A stretch of DNA of 64,000 bases from Setoptus koraiensis (lineage: Eukaryota > Arthropoda), in assembly GCA_048013815.1 (NCBI GenBank), contig CM106586.1, positions 4,402,001 through 4,466,000 on the forward strand, in the 5' to 3' direction. Under the pieces are notes generated by a model. The model was not told where the DNA came from and did no database searches. It saw only the letters and a program-made list of their open reading frames with translations. Positions 60,840-64,000 of this stretch are shown piece by piece (the first letter of the stretch is position 1; each line of letters starts with the position of its first letter). The position numbers and the translations under genes were made by a program.

Positions 60840-61391
60840 ATGAGAAGAGAATTATTTGGATTTATTGTGCTTGTTTCATGTTGCCAAATTGCAGCGTCTC
60901 TGACAATGTCCAAACAGTCCCTGTTAGAGATGAAAAACGAGCTTCTGACCATAGGATTGGAGGCAACAATGACGCTGGGCAACTTGGACAGGCGCCACTT
61001 AAATGAGCATAATTTACCTGCCGACATTTTAGCCAATTTGGCCCTAATCAAAATAGTGTTGCGTACCATTGTCAAAGAGGAGGCAGATGACGCAGTCATA
61101 AGCATAGAGGAGATACTTGCGAGGCACCGTCGCGAAACTCATCACTTGTCACCGGAAGAGAATGAACAATTGTCCAAAATAAAGACGTTCATCACGGCTT
61201 ATAGGCAATCGTTTGGATCTAGGCCGCCGCCTTACATGAGCGAATCGGACGCTAATGGCAAAGTTTTACTTGAGCCCAGAATCATAGACGATTCAACTCT
61301 GCGCGAGTTGTATGTTAAAAAAAAAATAATGAATTATCCGTCATTGTGGTTTAAGCCAAGCGAAGCCATAAAAAGCCCGAAAAGTGGTTAA
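60840..61391 (+). CDS. Secreted helical family protein, member 5
   Basis: A 183-residue predicted secreted protein. The start at 60840 (MRRELFGFIVLVSCCQIAAS) directly gives a signal peptide. The frame is open 20 codons further up, but from a TTG, which would bury the signal. The family core is LLTIGLEATMTLGNLDRRHL (35-54), followed by NLPADILANLALIKIVLR, KEEADDAVISIEEIL (79-93), LSPEENEQLSKIKTFITAYR with QSFG, and RIIDDSTLRELYV. There is no mature cysteine. Members 3 and 5 are the closest pair. After an A-run at 61318-61327 the C-terminus is extended by about 20 basic residues relative to member 3. This could reflect a slippage change that removed an earlier stop. Confidence 0.84.
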   Translation: MRRELFGFIVLVSCCQIAASLTMSKQSLLEMKNELLTIGLEATMTLGNLDRRHLNEHNLPADILANLALIKIVLRTIVKEEADDAVISIEEILARHRRETHHLSPEENEQLSKIKTFITAYRQSFGSRPPPYMSESDANGKVLLEPRIIDDSTLRELYVKKKIMNYPSLWFKPSEAIKSPKSG

Positions 61392-61576
61392 AAAATCATG
61401 TTTCGCTAGCTGAATTTTGAATGCTTGCAATTAATACATCTATGTGCTATATGCCAATAGATCGTCAAAACACGCTATTTATTATTATTACTTCACAAAT
61501 ATTCACAAAATATTGGTCTTGCAATTGTTAGAGCGAGAGAGTGATGGGAGATGGGAGACTCATTTGGTGCATGATC
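61392..61576. other. Spacer between members 5 and 6
   Basis: Short AT-rich non-coding spacer; nothing else seen. Confidence 0.4.
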
Positions 61577-61585
61577 TATAAATAG
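61577..61585 (+). promoter_or_regulatory. TATA box (TATAAATAG) of member 6
   Basis: Exact TATAAATAG, 170 bp before the chosen start codon. Spacing and sequence are the same as for member 5. Confidence 0.7.
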
Positions 61586-61754
61586 GCCAGCAATCGATCG
61601 CTTGAGGGATACGATTGCCGTGCCAGTTGTGCGCTATGACATTATAGCTAAACTTTGCCAAGTCGTTGTCAGCAATCGTTTGTTTGTAAGCTTCGCTAAT
61701 ATTACCTAATATCACCAATTACTTATACGGTCTAGATTGATTGTCGCTAATGAC

Positions 61755-62291
61755 ATGGCAGGAATAGGCGCGATATTGATTGTGATTGGCTGCTGGAGCA
61801 TTGGACGTGGAGCAGCAGCGTCAGAGGCCAAACAGGCACTGTTAGACTTGCAAAATGACCTGCTAATTATCAGTGTGGATGCCACATTGACTCTAAACGA
61901 CATTCGCCAGCGTATAATGGAGCCCGAACAAATTGCGCCAGAATTGCCCGAACAAATTGTGCAAGAGTTGCCCGGAATAAGAAAAATGGTCAGTGAGAAT
62001 ATTAAAAGAATTGCCGACGATGCCGAGAGGCGCCTGAGCGAGGCAATATGGAAACGTGCCGACAATGCCGCTGAAAATGGCGCCGAAAATTTTTCGGCGG
62101 AAGAAGAGGCCCGCATAGTGGAATTCATTGAGAAATATTGGAAAACATTTGGTCAGAACAGCGGGCAATCGTCGCAACAACAGCGCCGCTCTTGGGCACA
62201 AGTGTTGGACTACACGACTTTACACGAATGTTACGGCGATTTGATTGGGCGCAACGCAAGCCCAGCTTCGTGTGCCCTCGTCACCAATTAG
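61755..62291 (+). CDS. Secreted helical family protein, member 6
   Basis: A 178-residue predicted secreted protein starting MAGIGAILIVIGCWSIGRGA (signal peptide to about 22). The frame extends six codons upstream to a TTG, ignored. The family core is DLLIISVDATLTLNDIRQRI (35-54). After it an ELPEQI/APELPEQIVQELPGIRK segment repeats the LPxQI word, giving a short internal duplication. Next are an Ala/Glu-rich helix (98-120), FIEKYWKTFG (124-133), a Gln/Ser linker, and LDYTTLHECY with Cys159 and Cys173 as the only mature cysteines, in the same C-terminal loop as member 4. There is one sequon (NAS, 167). AATAAA is at 62371-62376. Confidence 0.84.
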   Translation: MAGIGAILIVIGCWSIGRGAAASEAKQALLDLQNDLLIISVDATLTLNDIRQRIMEPEQIAPELPEQIVQELPGIRKMVSENIKRIADDAERRLSEAIWKRADNAAENGAENFSAEEEARIVEFIEKYWKTFGQNSGQSSQQQRRSWAQVLDYTTLHECYGDLIGRNASPASCALVTN

Positions 62292-62370
62292 CCAATTAGC
62301 CAATCGGCCAATCAGCACAATTTGTGCCGGCGGGTAACTTGTCAACTTCGGGCAATCAGAGTAATTAGCA

Positions 62371-62376
62371 AATAAA
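62371..62376 (+). terminator. Poly(A) signal of member 6
   Basis: AATAAA 80 bp after the stop codon. Confidence 0.55.
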
Positions 62377-62626
62377 ACAATCATCGTGTCACCTGTCCGA
62401 TTTTGCCAAGACCGCCCACATAGTAGGCTGCACAAAGAGCACACAAATGAAAGTGTCACCAAAAGTTGTGTCGCGTTGATGGTTTATTTTTAGTTTGTTC
62501 ACTTTAGTTTTACTTTGTTGTGTCGCTGCTGACTGAAAATAGTCTCCGATAGGTGAGAATGACGCTGAAAATATCCGGCACGATACACGGTGCGTTCTAG
62601 CCATTCCAATGAGGCTCGATCATTAA

Positions 62627-62632
62627 TATAAG
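62627..62632 (+). promoter_or_regulatory. Weak TATA-like word of member 7
   Basis: TATAAG 101 bp before the start codon. It is weaker and closer than the TATAAATAG boxes of members 3-6, so it may not be functional. Confidence 0.3.
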
Positions 62633-62727
62633 TCGAAATAAGAGAAAATTCACGAATCAAACGACCTCTAATTTGCGTGTTAATTCACCTGTTACTGCGG
62701 ACAATTAGCTAACATTGCGAGAATAAA

Positions 62728-63333
62728 ATGATGGCGAGAATTGTGATAATTGTAACATTGGCGCTTGTTGGCGCAGCCAGCCAGTTAGTGTTGGCCGACC
62801 TCAACACGGCAAACAAATTCATTGAGGCGAGCGTGAAAGACGATAGACAATTGCTAGTGGACAAATTGACCATTATGAAGCGCTATTTAATTAACATATC
62901 ACTGGATCTGGTGTTTACATTGGCCAACGTAGAGGAGCGACATTTCAAGAAGGAATTGCCCGAGGATTTGGTGGAGAAGTTGCCCACGCTCCAGTACGCG
63001 GTCAGAGAAGATCTGAAGGACACCATATACAACGGATCGACCTTTTTGGCCGAATTGATAGAGCGTTGTGACACCAAAGAGGCCAAGAATTGCCTAGTGT
63101 CCGATCTGGAGCAGAAGCGCATCGATTCCACGGCTGAATTCATAAATCAATTTCGAGCCTTCTTCGGACTGCCGCCGATGAACACGGACAACACCGAGCT
63201 GGCCAGCCTGAAACTGAAGCGCGCCGGAATCAATGTCATCGGCGACCCCGGTCTGCGCAAGCTTCTCGCCCAGCTCGCGCCCCCGGCGGACGACCTTGAG
63301 CCAGAGGCCCCGCAAGAGGCCGCCCAACAATAG
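62728..63333 (+). CDS. Secreted helical family protein, member 7
   Basis: A 201-residue predicted secreted protein with a signal peptide at 1-23 (MMARIVIIVTLALVGAASQL). The family core is diverged but clear: ISLDLVFTLANVEERHF (57-73) followed by KELPEDLVEKLPTLQYAVRE, FINQFRAFFG (138-147) and a C-terminal GDPGLRKLL. Cys114 and Cys122 are the only cysteines and bracket a short central loop, as in member 1 and unlike members 4 and 6. Two sequons (NIS 56, NGS 102). The last third uses far more G/C-ending codons than its neighbours and ends in a Pro/Ala/Glu/Gln-rich tail. It is the last gene of the array in this window. Confidence 0.84.
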   Translation: MMARIVIIVTLALVGAASQLVLADLNTANKFIEASVKDDRQLLVDKLTIMKRYLINISLDLVFTLANVEERHFKKELPEDLVEKLPTLQYAVREDLKDTIYNGSTFLAELIERCDTKEAKNCLVSDLEQKRIDSTAEFINQFRAFFGLPPMNTDNTELASLKLKRAGINVIGDPGLRKLLAQLAPPADDLEPEAPQEAAQQ

Positions 63334-64000
63334 GATAAATCTCGACCGGCCCGCATTGTGGCCCTATAATGGGTCGCTGCGATCAGCTCACAAGTTATAG
63401 TAGTTTTGGCCGTATAGTTCAACAATATGTCACCGCGCATATATGAATGGTATATAGAGAGGAAATGCTATTAGTATATTATTACAGTGATATTGTATCG
63501 CGATCGCGCACGACCAAAACACCCATTTATCACTGATAAATTATCAGTGTTTGACTGTGGTGTTGCGTTCGAGCGCTTGCTTCGGCAATCGTGGCGGAAT
63601 CATTGAAAAATCGCCGAAAGAACACACACAAAAGAACAACTTGAACATGATAGCAATAACAATAACAACTAATGAGACTATTTGTATTATTCGCAATTCA
63701 CAATTCGCGGTTCGCAATTCACAATTCGCGGTTCGCAATTCACAATTGGCAGTTCGCAGTTCACACGAACGTGAGCGAGCGCCACAACTGAGCGATCGGG
63801 GGTCGGAGTGAGTTATTAAGTGAGTTAAGTGGTCTGATTAATGGTCACTCGGTGTTCGCTTGTGTGGGTGGCCCGAGGTGGTCAGTTTGCTCGGTGGGTG
63901 AGTTTGTGTGGCCGGCCGGTTCGCTCGGTTGGCCGGTGGGTCCGGTCGGCCGGTGGGTCCGGTCGGCGGTCGGTGCGCGGGCCCGACGAGCCAACGAACT
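63334..64000. other. Non-coding right end
   Basis: No gene is seen. A hairpin lies at 63531-63549, a 21-bp AATTCACAATTCGCGGTTCG-type tandem repeat of about 3.5 copies at about 63690-63765, and GGCCGGTGGGTCCGGTC repeats from about 63905 to the end. Confidence 0.65.
63531..63549. repeat. 19-bp palindrome, 9-bp arms, 1-nt spacer
   Basis: CACTGATAA and its exact reverse complement around a single A. Confidence 0.85.

Noticed and set aside
57192-63333. Mite group 5/21 allergens or insect odorant/lipid-binding proteins as identity of the secreted family
   Set aside because: Size and helical content are loosely similar, but I could not match any diagnostic motif or the conserved cysteine pattern of those families.

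Overview
The window is nuclear DNA of an invertebrate animal, most likely an arthropod. An odd-skipped type zinc-finger gene, diverged CDC5L, MED22, ARL2, TTF1-like and API5 genes, GT-AG introns and TATA-driven secreted-protein genes all point there. A mite or other chelicerate is my guess, not something shown. No viral, LTR, LINE or transposase coding sequence was recognised.

Region 1 (1-12.56 kb) is a compact, AT-richer block of mostly intronless housekeeping genes. On the minus strand, in transcription order, the unit is CDC5L, ARL2, TTF1-like Myb protein, MED22. A small lysine-rich gene lies on the plus strand between the last two pairs. The unit occurs twice in tandem, nearly identical, split by a 500-N assembly gap, and a further CDC5L start runs off the left edge. 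The only complete CDC5L (8236-10677) faces API5 across a 327 bp divergent promoter. Spacing is very tight: ARL2 starts 74 bp after the CDC5L stop, and poly(A) signals lie on or beside stop codons.

Region 2 (12.56-57 kb) is a gene desert in GC-richer DNA full of TGGCC-like words, short imperfect tandem repeats, microsatellites, E-box arrays and many short near-perfect palindromes. Two islands of ordinary sequence stand out. One is a three-exon odd-skipped related gene (36651-38264, minus), with an N-terminal Groucho-type eh1 motif, a huge Gln/His tract and three C2H2 fingers. The other is a 0.5 kb AT-rich patch near 46.5-47.0 kb with two exon-like segments of an unidentified gene, flanked by a diverged direct repeat.

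Region 3 (57-63.4 kb) is a head-to-tail plus-strand array of six intact genes plus one broken copy. They encode a family of 160-204 residue secreted, mostly helical proteins that I cannot assign to a known family. They share a TxTLGDLxxR-like core, a FIxxYRxxFG motif and, in four members, an identical TATAAATAG box. This lineage-specific secreted family is the best candidate for something undescribed. The last 0.6 kb is repeat-rich non-coding DNA.
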